From contig CM040125.1 in the NCBI GenBank assembly GCA_022559845.1, positions 202,904,102 through 202,968,101 on the forward strand: a stretch of DNA of 64,000 bases, in the 5' to 3' direction. This DNA is from Amorphophallus konjac. Its lineage: Eukaryota; Streptophyta; Magnoliopsida; Alismatales; Araceae. Every line of letters starts with the position of its first letter. Position 1 is the first letter of the stretch. The position numbers were made by a program, and so were the translations under genes. Of this stretch, positions 9,771 to 20,700 are shown piece by piece. The notes under the pieces are model-generated. The model saw only the letters and a program-made list of their open reading frames with translations, was not told the DNA's origin and ran no database searches.

Positions 9771-10718
9771 CTAAACCTTGGGCGGTAGGTCGGCTCCGAT
9801 CCTTACTCCTAGGGTCGGGTCATCGTTTAGGAAAATCGTCAGTAATTCGCCACCAGGTTCGGTGGTTGCAGTTTTATCCTCGACTCCCCGGGGGCCCTTG
9901 TCCTTCCCGTCCGGCCTTGTGGCCTCTACCGAGATATTGTAGCACCTTTTGGCCGTGGCTTGGTTACCTCGGACTTCCCCCAACCCATTTTTGGTGGGGA
10001 ACTTCATTTTTTGGTGATAGGTAGATGGTACGGCCTTTATTCGGCTGAGGATCCCCCGGCCGAAGATGGCGTTGTACGCTATCATACCTTTAATCACTAT
10101 GAAGTCCACCATGACCGTAACAGTTTTAGGTGGGGTGCCGAGGGTAACTGGCAGGCTTAGGGCTCCCTCGGGATAGGTGGCCAGGGCATTAAACCCGCAG
10201 AGGGGGGTTCGGACCAGGCGGAGTTTGGATGGATCCTCCCCCATCTTAAGGAAACAATCATAAGACAGTACATCAGGGGCACTCCCATTGTCAACCAGAA
10301 TCCTATCTACGTTACAATGGTTTATCGTAGCAGAGATCACGAGGGCGTCGTCATGCGGGGTGCTCAGCCCTTCCAAGTCTCGGTCGGAGAAGACTATGAC
10401 CTGGGGCTCACTCGGCGGGGCCTTAGGGGGCTCTACGGCTTGGCTCGCCCGCTCGGCATGACGCTTTCTCCCTCGGCTACTGTCACCTCCTGATGCTGTC
10501 CCTTCGGAGATGACGTTGATGTGGACCCCTCGGGGGGCGTTGTCCATCTCCTCTGCGGCGCCTCGATCTTCTTTACGCTCGGCAACGAACCGAGCTAGGT
10601 GACCCAGAAGGATGAGGCGCTCGATCTCATCCTGGAGCTGGTGGCAGTCACCGGTGTGGTGCCCGTGATCACCGTGGAATAAGCAATGCTTGTCGCGGCT
10701 GCGGTTCTTCGACCTCAT
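9771..10718 (-). CDS. Tat-1 Gag zinc knuckle and aspartic protease segment
   Basis: 315 codons. The start carries a CX2HX4HX4C knuckle (CLFHGDHGHHTGDC), the CHHC variant seen in Tat-lineage Gag proteins. The protease follows: ILVDNGSAPDVLSY gives the active-site aspartate in a DNG triplet near residue 145, and the segment ends before the RT. The protease would cut the polyprotein. The same frame continues to the RT through a TAG at 9771-9773, where Tat-2 has a glutamine codon (CAA). The upstream frame continues to gag. Confidence 0.85.
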   Translation of the reverse strand: MRSKNRSRDKHCLFHGDHGHHTGDCHQLQDEIERLILLGHLARFVAERKEDRGAAEEMDNAPRGVHINVISEGTASGGDSSRGRKRHAERASQAVEPPKAPPSEPQVIVFSDRDLEGLSTPHDDALVISATINHCNVDRILVDNGSAPDVLSYDCFLKMGEDPSKLRLVRTPLCGFNALATYPEGALSLPVTLGTPPKTVTVMVDFIVIKGMIAYNAIFGRGILSRIKAVPSTYHQKMKFPTKNGLGEVRGNQATAKRCYNISVEATRPDGKDKGPRGVEDKTATTEPGGELLTIFLNDDPTLGVRIGADLPPKV

Positions 10719-10907
10719 AGGCTCGGTTTGGTAGAGGAGTCCCGAGTCTTTGATGTCTTCATATATCTCATAGACCGGTGCGGCTAGTGGGGTGTACCGC
10801 TCGTACTTCCGCTTGCGCTCCCCATCACGGTCTCTCTTCTTCGCCGAACCTGAGTTTGGCTCAGAAGCCCGCTTCTTGTCCCCCTCCCGACCCGAGCCGG
10901 TTGCGTC

Positions 10908-11426
10908 TCAGCAAGCGTTGAGCACCTCTTCGCACTCGGCGTGGCGCAATGCCAGAGTCACTAGCTCGGCAAGGGTCGAGGGAGGGTGGAGGATAAGTTC
11001 ACGGCGGAGATTCTCATCCCGGGTGCCCCCAGTCAGTGCGGTTATGGCTGAGGCCACGTCCAGGCGGGGGATTCTTAGGGCTTCCGATTTAAATCGGTGA
11101 ATATAAGCCCGGAGACTTTCCCCTTGCGCCTGTTTGAGGGCCAGGAGCCCCGCTACCGACCTTGGGGGGGCACATCCAGCGAAACTCTCTTTGAAGACTC
11201 GCCCAAATTGCTTGAAGTCTCGGATGGACCCGGGGGCGAGGGCCCGGAACAATGCTTGAGCGCCTTGGACCAGGGTGGTCACGAAGGCTCGGCACTTGAT
11301 GGCGTCGGACGCTCCGTGCAGGGTCATCAGAGCGTCGAAGCTATCATAATGATCAGCCGGGTCGCCCTGGCCGTCGTAGGGCTTGAAGGTGGGGATGGAG
11401 GTTCTGGGAGATACCTCTGCCTTCAA
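10908..11426 (-). CDS. Tat-1 Gag core segment
   Basis: 172 codons with the retrotransposon Gag core: FKPYDGQGDPADHYDSFDAL, AFVTTLVQGAQALFRAL, FGRVFKESFAG and LLALKQAQGESLRAYIHRF. Gag forms the particle and packages RNA. The stop TGA at 10908-10910 aligns with CGT in Tat-2, and the frame continues through 10719-10907 to the knuckle. The apparent start at 11426 is an internal methionine; the frame is already open upstream after two TGA codons at about 11514 and 11529. Confidence 0.85.
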   Translation of the reverse strand: MKAEVSPRTSIPTFKPYDGQGDPADHYDSFDALMTLHGASDAIKCRAFVTTLVQGAQALFRALAPGSIRDFKQFGRVFKESFAGCAPPRSVAGLLALKQAQGESLRAYIHRFKSEALRIPRLDVASAITALTGGTRDENLRRELILHPPSTLAELVTLALRHAECEEVLNAC

Positions 11427-12053
11427 GATGTACTGGGAGAATGGGGATTTCTCCTCATCCTCCGGGAAAGAGGTCTTCTGTAGGGCGCGGAGGGCGCGCT
11501 CCTGTTCTATGAATCACCTCTTGAAATCTCATAGTCGGAGGGATAACTCCGGCTGCTGCCGCGTCGTGGGGCTAGGGGGAGCGTCTTGGCGATCTCCGGG
11601 AACGTCAGTCTCCGGGTTCGGACGGCGCGCCCCCAGTTTTCCTCTCCTCGGCGTGGAGGATGCCTCTTGCTCCAGAGGCGGAGCATGCGAGGGGCCTCCA
11701 ATCGGGTTGCGGATGATCTGCTGGCCGTGGAGGGTGAAGCGGCCTCCAGCGATGTACTGTGAAATACTCCCGTGGGGAGGGCTTCCAGAAGGGGCATGAG
11801 ACCTCCCATCCCTAGCCGCCTGGGCCCTCATGAGTTCCACGAGGACATCCAGTTTCGCGTTGAGGGCCTAGAAGGCTTCGGCGCCACCGTTGGGTGGTAG
11901 CCCTACCACTGCAGGAGGGGGTGGTGGATCGTCGGCGGGGGTGCTGGCGTTGGAGGGAGGGTTCTGTGAGGCCCGAGAAGGGCCATCCCCTGCCGCTACC
12001 ATGGCCTTTCCCCTGTCGCCGGCGGACCTCCTCCCTGAGCTCCTTCGCACCAT
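11427..12053 (-). pseudogene. Tat-1 Gag N-terminal region
   Basis: The likely Gag start is ATG at 12053, 15 bases past the PBS, reading MVRRSSGRR; Tat-2 starts MVRRNFGSR at the matching place. The region is proline-rich and not conserved. It is broken by a TAG at 11868-11870 (glutamine in Tat-2) and TGA codons at 11529-11531 and about 11514. The TGA at 11529 is also present in Tat-2 at 57734-57736. Confidence 0.7.
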
Positions 12054-12068
12054 ACTGGCTCTTTGTAC

Positions 12069-12088
12069 GTTTCCCACAGACGGCGCCA
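12069..12088 (-). other. Tat-1 primer binding site
   Basis: On the minus strand TGGCGCCGTCTGTGGGAAAC, two bases inside the 5' LTR. The TGGCGCCG start is typical of Tat-lineage elements, often assigned to tRNA-Asp. The tRNA assignment is inference. Confidence 0.8.
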
Positions 12089-12090
12089 GA

Positions 12091-12873
12091 TGAAGAGGCA
12101 TGATCTCGCGCTGGTCCTGAGCGGATGGTGGATCACCAGATAGTGAACTGCAAGACAGGGAAACGGATCAGGGGGCCCAGGGGAAAACCCTGGGGAAAAC
12201 CCTCCGATGCTTAAGTCAGTGGAGCTATGGCGGGAGCAATAAATGGAGGTGAGAGCTTGTGCGCGAGATCCCTCTCCACCGAAAGGGGTGAATTGGTTCT
12301 TGCTCAGGAGTTTTGAGCATATGATTACCCTTACCTTTCACCGGAGGGTATCCCTGGTTTAAATAGTGCACCGTCTTCAGGAGTCCCGTAAGCTGAGGGG
12401 TTTTAGGCGAGCGTTACGTCCTCAACGTGGGTCTTTATCACCTTGTCGTAGGAGCGTTATCGCCTTGGGGAGCTGGAGTCCCTTGCCTTCATGACTTCCT
12501 ACTCACAGAGGACTCTTAATGGCTACCTGGATAAGTAATCATCGTCCGTTCCGAGCTCAAAGGGGCCAGCCCTCTCCGGGCGATAGGCTCAGCTCGGCGG
12601 AAGATGGGTCGGATCGGTCTGCATGCGCCTTCTTCTCCCGGGCGGAGAGATGGCTCGGGCATGGACCTTTCCTGTGACCTGGCCGACGCTCGGGCCTTCC
12701 GAGCTTAGAGTCCGCCTAGGAAGGTTATGTCCCCGAGTGGTTTTTTATTATTATTGGGCTTTCTGTCCTAAGTGGGCCCTGTGGGCTATCACTTGGACGA
12801 GCATGGCCTCGTTGGGTCCTGATGGACCTTCTTTGGCTGCTCTTTGGATGGGCTGCAGAAATCCCCCTCTCCA
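12091..12873 (-). repeat. Tat-1 5' LTR (783 bp)
   Basis: On the plus strand it runs from TGAAGAGGC to CCCTCTCCA. The right end is set by comparison with the Tat-2 3' LTR, where the same TGGAGAGGG start (minus strand) follows a polypurine tract at 39573. It shares CCTCCGATGCTTAAGTCAG with the Tat-2 LTR at 21100. Confidence 0.8.
12358..12366 (-). promoter_or_regulatory. Tat-1 LTR TATA-like box
   Basis: Minus strand CTATTTAAA; Tat-2 has CTATATAAA at the matching place (21250-21258). The position, about 510 bp from the LTR start, suits an LTR promoter. The Tat-1 version is weakened. Confidence 0.45.
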
Positions 12874-13060
12874 GAACTGATTTCTATCAAATGAAGAATT
12901 ATATAAGGTATCGTTCTCCCTTATCCTTAACTATAGTTAAATTCTTTTGCATTCCATTAGTTGTATGATTAACATGTTATTTTCAATAGATAAGATCATC
13001 TTAGTTTAACTATTTGAATAGTTAATGGCGCTCGACGAATTTGGGGATCAAATTCCTTGA

Positions 13061-13072
13061 AGTGGGGGAGGA
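13061..13072 (+). other. Chromo-P polypurine tract
   Basis: AGTGGGGGAGGA directly before the LTR start TGTAACACCCC. It primes plus-strand DNA synthesis. Confidence 0.8.
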
Positions 13073-13717
13073 TGTAACACCCCAGTTCAATAATAAAATA
13101 CAAAAGTAAAATTTTGAAATATGTATTGAAATTAAAGTTATTTCCTTGTTATTTAACGACTTCAATGATTTTCCTAATTAAAGAATATTATTTATTTTTG
13201 AAAGTGACCAAATTATATCAATGATTATTTTTCTACAATCACCATAAAGAGACTTTCATATTCTAAGATGCAATCGAATTTTCTACGTTGAATTGGATTT
13301 AATAGGTATAAATCAAATTAATCGAATTTCACCCGTAGGCCAAAGTTCTGACTAAATTCTAAAAATTTGGAAAAATTATATTCTTGTAGAGAACGAAGTT
13401 TCTAACAATAATGTCAACTGGGCCGACCCCTAATAAAAATTTAATTAGGTTGAATTAAGGAGTTTTTAGCCAAAATTATTGTTCTTAATAGATCAACCTT
13501 AATCCATCAAATTCGAGCCCATTTCTCAACCAATAGAGCCCAAACAAGGCCCATTTGATAGGTTTACCCTAGAAGCCCATCTTCCTTTCGAAAACCCTAA
13601 CTTTAAGCCTTCTATTGGCGGTGGCGACGTGGATTAGATGGGAAAACTGAGTTTTTCGCCGATTCTTTTCCTTTGGACTCTCTTAGGCAATTCGATCTCT
13701 AGAAGCCTCCTCAACCT

Positions 13718-13726
13718 CTATAAGTA
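13718..13726 (+). promoter_or_regulatory. Chromo-P LTR TATA-like box
   Basis: CTATAAGTA followed about 80 bp later by CT-rich leader-like sequence. It aligns in layout with CTATAAATAG of the Chromo-M LTR. Confidence 0.4.
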
Positions 13727-14202
13727 GATGGCTTTGGCATCCCTAGAACCCCATTTGCATCTCCAACAGATGGCGTGACCTGTGGTGGCCGATCGACGGG
13801 TGTTCGCGGATTAGGGTTTTGGCGTCCTCCTCTTTCTTCCTCGATTAAGGTAGGTGTCTCTTAAGCTAAACAAAATTCTAATTATACCATCTTGTTCGTT
13901 TTCCTGAGCCTGTTCTTTTGATACCTAAATGCATAAATTTCATGCATCATGCTGCCCTAATTTCATGTTTTACTCCGAGGTATACACAAAGGGTAACTTC
14001 CATGTTAACTAGTCTTGTGGTGAATTTAATCATTTTAAGTCTTAATCAAAACATGCCATCTTATACGATTTTTTGTGCTCTTTCTAATGGTAGTATTTTT
14101 CCTATTTTTTGTTCACTCTATCATGAAAAATCAAAGTTTTTAACGTAGCATGTCGAGGTTCACCGTCGGCGGGTCTCAGGTTGAGTTGACGGTTCTTTCA
14201 GT

Positions 14203-14224
14203 GACCGCTAGAACTCTAGCGGTC
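14203..14224 (+). repeat. Perfect hairpin in Chromo-P LTR
   Basis: GACCGCTAG (14203-14211), spacer AACT, CTAGCGGTC (14216-14224). It lies about 480 bp downstream of the TATA-like box, so it should be transcribed. Related GACCG/CGGTC motifs lie on both sides. Confidence 0.65.
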
Positions 14225-16287
14225 GCACGACAAACCGCCACCGGAGTATGGCGGCCCCACGATAAACCGCCATAGGCCCTGCATTTTTAAATCTATAAGA
14301 TTAATGTATATTTATTTTCTGATATGAAACGGCCCCACGATAGACCGTTTTATGCTTATGGCGGCCCTTATGTAGACCGTTACATTCCTCTGGCAGGGTG
14401 GTTTAAACTCTAATTCATGCATTTTTTAACCAGGAACTTACTATGTTTTGATATGACATCTTGACCTGTAACAATGCAGAACATGATATTAATGGTTAGA
14501 GGCATAATTTCCATCATTTTCCATGAAAGTTGTTGACAATCATCAGTAAAATGATCATATGAAACTTGATAAAAGCTTGGTCAATAATCTTGTCAATTTG
14601 AACCTTGCGATTATAAATTGTTATATTATCGGCGTTATTGTTCGACAATCATGCCACTCCGGTGGGATTGACTGACCGCATCGTCTCATTTTCTGTGTTT
14701 TTCTTACCTCAAATCTTGTAATAGTTGGGACTCTCCGCCGGATATTCCTTCCGTCGGACTAGGACCACTATTATGAGAACTCCGTAAGACCCCGTGAGCC
14801 TAGGATTCCTACCAGGACGTCGGGCGGGATGTACCCCCAAGACCTGTACCCTTGCACGTGTTTTGATTCGTGTTTGGGCCAGTCTAAATATGGACTGCTC
14901 TGCGACCGTAGCAACCCAACTTGCGACCGCTAAGCGACCTTCGCAGCCCAGGTTTAGACCACTATCAATCTCTTGGCCTAGGTTAAGTGATGGGCTTGAG
15001 TTTAGTCTGATTTCTTTTGAGCCCAGTCAATTCTTGCCTGGCCCAATCCGTTCTATTTGACTTTAGCTTCGTGGGCTGAATTCTTGTTTGGACCCATTCT
15101 GATTTGGGCTAAATTGTGGACCTTTTGGGTTTGCTTTAAGAGCCTGTTATACTTAACCGTTCGCGGTCTAAGGTTAGACCGTCAATATCACCTTAGCGGC
15201 CCAGTTATTGACCGCTAAAGTCGAGATTTAATATGATTCTCCGTGTTTTGTTGTTGTGATAGCAGTCATATCAAGGTTGGCCTTGAACTGTAAAATCTTG
15301 CTTGATCCTTGTTCTTCCACTTGATATCCATTCCAATTCTATTGAAATATCCTTTGATCTTAGTCGGTAAGTTACATAGCTTAAACCTTGGAACTCTTGG
15401 CCATTAAACATTGTGGATGTCTAGATTCCGTGGGATCTATGATCCAAACAAATCAATGCCAAGGCAAACACGTTAAAGGGCCCAGTCTGGTCCTAGGAGG
15501 CGCACTCGAAAAGTACTTGATCCCCGGGGGGGTGAATGACTAGGTGTGGCATTTTGCACCGATACTATCTAGCATGTTGGGTCTACGACATTCCACACTC
15601 TTGTGATACTTGCTATACTTGCTTGAAAGTAGGAAGTGCTTGCTTGCATGACTCGACTTGACTTGACTCGATAAATGGCCATTCACTTATTATCGTGCAT
15701 GATGTGTTGACTTCACTTGACTTGGCATGTGGCCACTCACATGGAATTCTTGTTATTTGTTTGCTATCTCGATTTGAAATGTTCCTTCCATTTATCTGTC
15801 AATTATCTTCTGATCTTGTTGGTTACCATGTTGTTTTATTGAATTCTCGCTTTATTTATATATTTATGAAAATGGCTAATTACTTAAACTTTGCCTGATG
15901 ATAGAGTGTAATTCCTACTGAGCTTTTTGCTCACCCCCCCTTATTTCCATCCTTTTCAGGTAACGCGGTAGGTGGAACGTTTGCAATTGGGATCGGGTCA
16001 GCGTGATCGAGTGAACCTGGAGCCTAGAGACCGGAGTCTTTATTTTCTTGAGTCTAGATAGTATTGTGGATCTTGCTATTTTCTCTTCTTTATTTCTTTT
16101 ATTGAGTCCACATTGAATTTAAATTTCCAAATATCAATAAAACCACATTTTTCTCAAATTAATGGCATCCATGTGTTTGAATATTACTTATTATGTTTAT
16201 TTATTTTCTGCTCTAATTATCATGATTGTTTCACTGCCACGTTCCAAGCATCGCTTCCCGCTGCTATCGGTTCGGGGCGTGACACAC

Positions 16288-16530
16288 CATGTCAAGGCAT
16301 ACTAGATTGGTGGGAAGGTTATGGCCTTCTACAGTGACTTCACTATTGGAAAAATAAGTTTTTAATTCCGTTCCCGACCCTAAAGAAGTGATTATGGTTA
16401 AATCTGATGGTAGGGGAACAGGTGAAATAGGTAATGTTTTTGCAAAGGAATTAACAATAAGAAATGAGTAGCACCAGTATTAAATAACACAAAAGCAGGA
16501 TGGGAATGAATATGAATTGTGCCTTCAATA
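16288..16530 (-). pseudogene. Chromo-M protease, N-terminal fragment
   Basis: Minus-strand frame with GTIHIHSHPAFVLFNTGATH, then TSLGSGTELKTYF and SEVTVEGHNL. This is a retroviral-type aspartic protease of chromoviruses, whose active site normally reads DTGATH. Here it reads NTGATH, so the catalytic aspartate is lost. The frame also shifts just after the active site. It ends at LVCLDM where Chromo-P begins. Confidence 0.7.
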
Positions 16531-16619
16531 AGCTCCCCTTCCTTTGTTGTTTCATCTTCTAATACGGCATTTAATCTAGCCTACCGTTTCTGTCCACCAT
16601 TATTCCTCGTGGGTGGCTA

Positions 16620-17473
16620 TTCTTTCATTAAAGGACAGTCAGGCATACGGTGCTCCCGATTCCCACAACGTAGGCATGCGCCTAACCTCTTCCAACATTC
16701 TTCGGCCGCATGACCGAATTTATCACAAAATGAGCAAGCCTCCATGACTTGCTTATCTTCCTCTTCCATGAACTTGTTGTTCCGGTGTTCATCCCTGCTG
16801 TTTCCACTCCGGGATCTCTTCCTGCTATCCCAAGAATTATAGGTAATGCTGAATTTTTCTAGCTTCTTACCTCACCGATCTGACCTTCAGCTCGGCTCCT
16901 CCACTTTACTCTTGAGTTTATCGACCTTCTCCAAGGTCCGTTCACATAGGTGTGCCCGTTGGAGCATCTCCACATAGGTATGAATGTTCTGTGGGCCAAG
17001 TTGCTAGATAAAAATGGGACGTAACTCGTCCATAAAGCGATTTGCCTTTAAGAGATCTGTGCTCACTAGGTGCTGAGCATAGGGTGCCAGGCGAGAAAAC
17101 TGTAACTCATATTCGGCTACGGACATCATGCCCTGACAAAGTGACGCGAATTCAGCTGTCTCCTCTCCTTGACATGCTCGGAGAAGTACTTGGCTCGAAA
17201 AAGAGTCAGAAATCCATCCCATGTGTGTGGTGTGTTTGCAGGCGGTGCTGGAATTGCCTTCCACTAGGTGCGGGCATCTTTATTTAATCTGAACGTAGCA
17301 AGATGAACCTTTTCTTGGTCGGCAGACTGCATGACCTCAAATTTATGGTTCATTTCATCGATACATTTTTCTGCGTCATCGGGATTAGAAGAACCTGAAA
17401 ACCGTGCAGGATTTAAACTCTGAAAATTGCGGTGTAGGTCTCCAGCTCCTGCCCCTGTGCCGGCTTGAGCCAT
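16620..17473 (-). pseudogene. Chromo-M Gag with two zinc knuckles, frameshifted
   Basis: Starts at 17473 (MAQAGTGAGAGDLHRNFQSL), about 290 bases after the PBS. Core motifs: PDDAEKCIDEMNHKFE, then after a stop and a frameshift near 17165 ETAEFASLCQGMMSVAEYEL and FSRLAPYA. Two CX2CX4HX4C knuckles follow near 16640-16740: CSFCDKFGHAAEEC and CLRCGNREHRMPDC. Gag builds the particle and the knuckles bind RNA. At least two stops and one indel make it non-functional. The two knuckles and the MSVAEYE motif fit Del/Tekay-type chromoviruses. Confidence 0.8.
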
Positions 17474-17759
17474 ATTCTATAATGCTTGGGTGAGACCGGC
17501 AACGGTTTGTTGCATACCATCCCAGTCAACACAATGAGCCATGATGAGAGTAAGGTACCTGAGAAGGGTAACGGAGTTTTTCAATTTTAATGGAATGAGT
17601 GGAATTAACCTTAGAAAGAACTCTAATTATTATCTCATCCCAGGTTCTACCCCATTCCTCTCATAGGTAGGAAGTTTCTTTCCTAGTTTCATAGGTGTGG
17701 GTCCTTAAACCTTGGGCTTAACCTATGACATGTCTTTTCCCTAGGACTTCTAGTCCTAT

Positions 17760-17771
17760 GCTCTGATACCA
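17760..17771 (-). other. Chromo-M primer binding site (initiator tRNA-Met type)
   Basis: Minus strand TGGTATCAGAGC, seven bases inside the LTR end at 17779. It fixes the element on the minus strand. Confidence 0.9.
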
Positions 17772-17778
17772 CTTTAAC

Positions 17779-20700
17779 TGTCACGCCCCGAGTTTTTTAA
17801 TACAACGGAAGGAATTTTGGGAATACGAACAGTCGGCATGGTAAGCCTCTCGCAAGCAAGAAATCAGAGCGCAAGGCAATCTCACTCAAGTAATTACACA
17901 AGTAAATCTTTCCAAACTTCACTTTATTCTATAATAATAATAAGAAAGTACACAAGATCCTTGACTCTTAACACTCTTACATCATAGAGTCAAGAAAATA
18001 GAAAAATACAATAAGACTCGACTAGACATTTGATACTCTCGATTCGTTTAACCTTCAATCACTCTCCGACCCGCTACTTGTATACTCCGAATCCGATTCA
18101 TCTGTAATTCCTGAAAAGATTGGAAAAGTAGGGTAATGAGCACACTTGTCCAGTAGGTATCTTCGCATCGACATCAAGACAATATCTAAGTGATTAATGT
18201 CTTAGCTCTAGACTGAAAGAGAAACATAAGAAAATGCGGTAAACAATCGGTAGAACTAAGTAACCAAGGACATGAAATTGAGCAAGTAGACAAGATAGCA
18301 TGAACAAGTAAGATTAAGCATGTAAACGTAAATTGGTCTTTCATGAACAAGAATGTACGAGCATGTAACTAGAAAGTACTTTACACAAAAAAGGGCCATG
18401 TACTAGAAAGTCATTTATCAAGCACGTAATTTTCATAACGAGTCTCGTGGTGTTTCACTCATTTATAAGAGAAAGTACTCCCAACGTAATGCGACACCAG
18501 TATCATCTTACCCCATGGTTTATAGCACGTTTCCGACAATCCGTCGAGGGGACTAGCATGGAGCCCTTGGACACAATCCGTGCCCGATCTTGCATCTTCA
18601 AGTTATAAATCTAGTTACTTCCACGAGATAATAATTTTGGCCAATAAATCAGTTCTAAATAATAAGTTTAATGATCAAGTAACCAAGGCATAGAACGTAC
18701 CAAAGTTGACATAAGATATCAAAGAAAGATTTAAGGTATATTATGCTACGGCGGTGATCTAGCAGCATAACGGTATATTCATTAGGTTCCATAATTCAAC
18801 TTTAACTTTGTTAAACATAATTTAGGCTCTAGATAATCCTAAGATCATTTAGGAACTCAAGAAAACTAACCCCAAAGGTCAAACCTCGGGTTAGACACAA
18901 TCAGGAACCAATCGGTCATTTACTGGACCGTTTAGCAAGCCACGTGGTCTAGTCATGGATTGTTTAGCAAGTCAGGCGGTCTAGTCATGGACTATTTGGG
19001 TTGGGTTGAATCCAGACTGGACGGGCTGGACTCAGATATACAAGCGGTCATGGGCTAGACAGTTAAATGGGCCTTAGCGGCCGAATGTAAGACCGTTTAT
19101 GACGAGTCAAGTCAGAAAAGAAGTACTTAACTCAGATAACATGCGGTCATATGATAGACCGTTAGACAAGATAAGCGGTCATGGTGACGACTGTTTGAAA
19201 CTCCGAAATCAGAAAACATCAATAGTGTGAGTGCTTTCTAAACAATTTAGGCTTTTAAGGGTACAACCAGCTCGACGTCCTAGTGGGAATCTGAGGCTCA
19301 CATAGACTTACGGAGGTCTTGAAACAAGATCACCTAGTCCAATAAAAAGAATATCTAATTGAGAGGCTTTCAAGTCCAAGATTGTTTGCCTATAACTGCA
19401 AAGGTGTATCTAATGGTCACATACAGGAGTATATGTCATGTACTTATGAAAAGGACTCTTAGATGAGAAAGTTAGTGATAACCAGCGATCAAATCATAAC
19501 TAGTCCAAGAATCTCATAAATTCAAGTTAACTACAAAAGTATATGACTTGGTCACGAAAATATCAAAAGTTTAGAATAACTATAAGTGCATAAAGAATCA
19601 TGAAATCTACTAGAATGAGCTGTTAACATAACTGGGTATATAAAAGTTTAAAATAGGTATAAAACCTACTTCACTAGGCTTAACATATAAAAATTTGGAC
19701 CATTCTACATTAAGCCTCTGGTTAGCTTAAATACAAAATTTAAAAATGAGAATGGTCTAGTGGGTGACCGTCTCTTGTGGCAAGCGGTCTATCGTACGGC
19801 CGTTTGGGTTTTTGGTGGTCTACAGGAAGACCGTTTCTTCCTGTGTTAACATAAAACTCAATAATAGTAAAATATAATACTAATCTAAGGCATATCATGC
19901 ATGAAAACCAACATGAATAAACTCTATAACATGATAGAACAAGAATAGGTCAGCCAATATGCGTGGGTTTATGTAATAACAAGAGAATTTCCTTTTTACT
20001 CAATTAGAGCTAGTTCATGCATTAATATTATACTAGATGCATAGTCCTAATGAAAACATAAAATTCTCAGTGTACAATATATGAAATCGATTGGAAACAG
20101 AGGGCTTTTATCTCTAATGTCATATTTAAACCATTCATGAGATAACCTACCTCAAATGGCGCTCCTAGACTGCCAATTTCTCACTGGAAGTAAGCCCTAG
20201 TTCTGCACGTTCTGTGCTAAACCAGCCACTTCACACCCTTGTATCTCCTGATTCCCTTGACCTATGGACATGAAAAATGGAGGGTAGATAGAAGATATAA
20301 AGGGTAACATAAAGTTCTAAAGACACAATCGCTAAATACCTCGTTTAAGGCTTCTAATTTCTTGATTTTCACTAGACCGTTGCACAGATTCCTGGTTTAT
20401 TGGTGCAGGATCAGCAACTTTGCAAGCTTCTAACTCCTTGTAGACTTGATCTCCTAGAACAAAATTTAGAGGGTAGTTAGTCTTTAGTATTAACAACAAA
20501 AACCTCTAAAGAACTTACCTCTAATTCTACCTCCTTACCTTGGTTCCACGCAAGCCAAAAGTAGGGGTCGCACAGGTCAACTTGGGGTCTATTTATAGGG
20601 TTTAGTTAGGGTTTCAAAGAATTAGATGACTTTAGAGTCCTAATTAGGTATTAGATCGATCCCTGAGAGTCCCAAGCATGTTTACAAGTCTGTATACTTC

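Larger units (their letters stand above)
1..12873 (-). mobile_element. Tat-1: Ty3/gypsy Tat-lineage LTR retrotransposon, 5' part, interrupted by E1
   Basis: Minus-strand element. From right to left it shows a 5' LTR (12091-12873), a PBS, gag, a CHHC knuckle, protease, RT, a degenerate RNase H, a second RNase H and the start of integrase, which runs off the window at base 1. The domain order and the two RNase H domains are typical of the Tat lineage. E1 has split the integrase at 153-7772. The right end lies against the tail of Chromo-P, so Tat-1 inserted into Chromo-P; GAACT (12874-12878) is the likely target duplication but its partner is outside the window. Several in-frame stops make the copy non-functional. 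It is closely related to Tat-2 in the same window. Confidence 0.9.
12874..16284 (+). mobile_element. Chromo-P: 3' end of a plus-strand chromovirus-type element
   Basis: Holds 199 bp of interior, a polypurine tract and a complete 3' LTR (13073-16284). The interior ends with a short frame reading DEFGDQIP and a stop, then AGTGGGGGAGGA and TGTAACACCCC, the usual end of Del/Tekay-type elements. Everything further 5' was separated by the Tat-1 insertion. Its right end abuts Chromo-M in the protease frame, so it inserted into Chromo-M; CACCA (16285-16289) is the likely target duplication. The family assignment rests on the LTR ends and PPT only. Confidence 0.75.
13073..16284 (+). repeat. Chromo-P 3' LTR (3212 bp)
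   Basis: Runs from TGTAACACCCC to GGGGCGTGACA. It has a TATA-like box near 13718 and many short GACCG/CGGTC motifs (14190-14400 and 14900-15220), one a perfect hairpin. No coding region was recognised in it; small open frames look random. Confidence 0.8.
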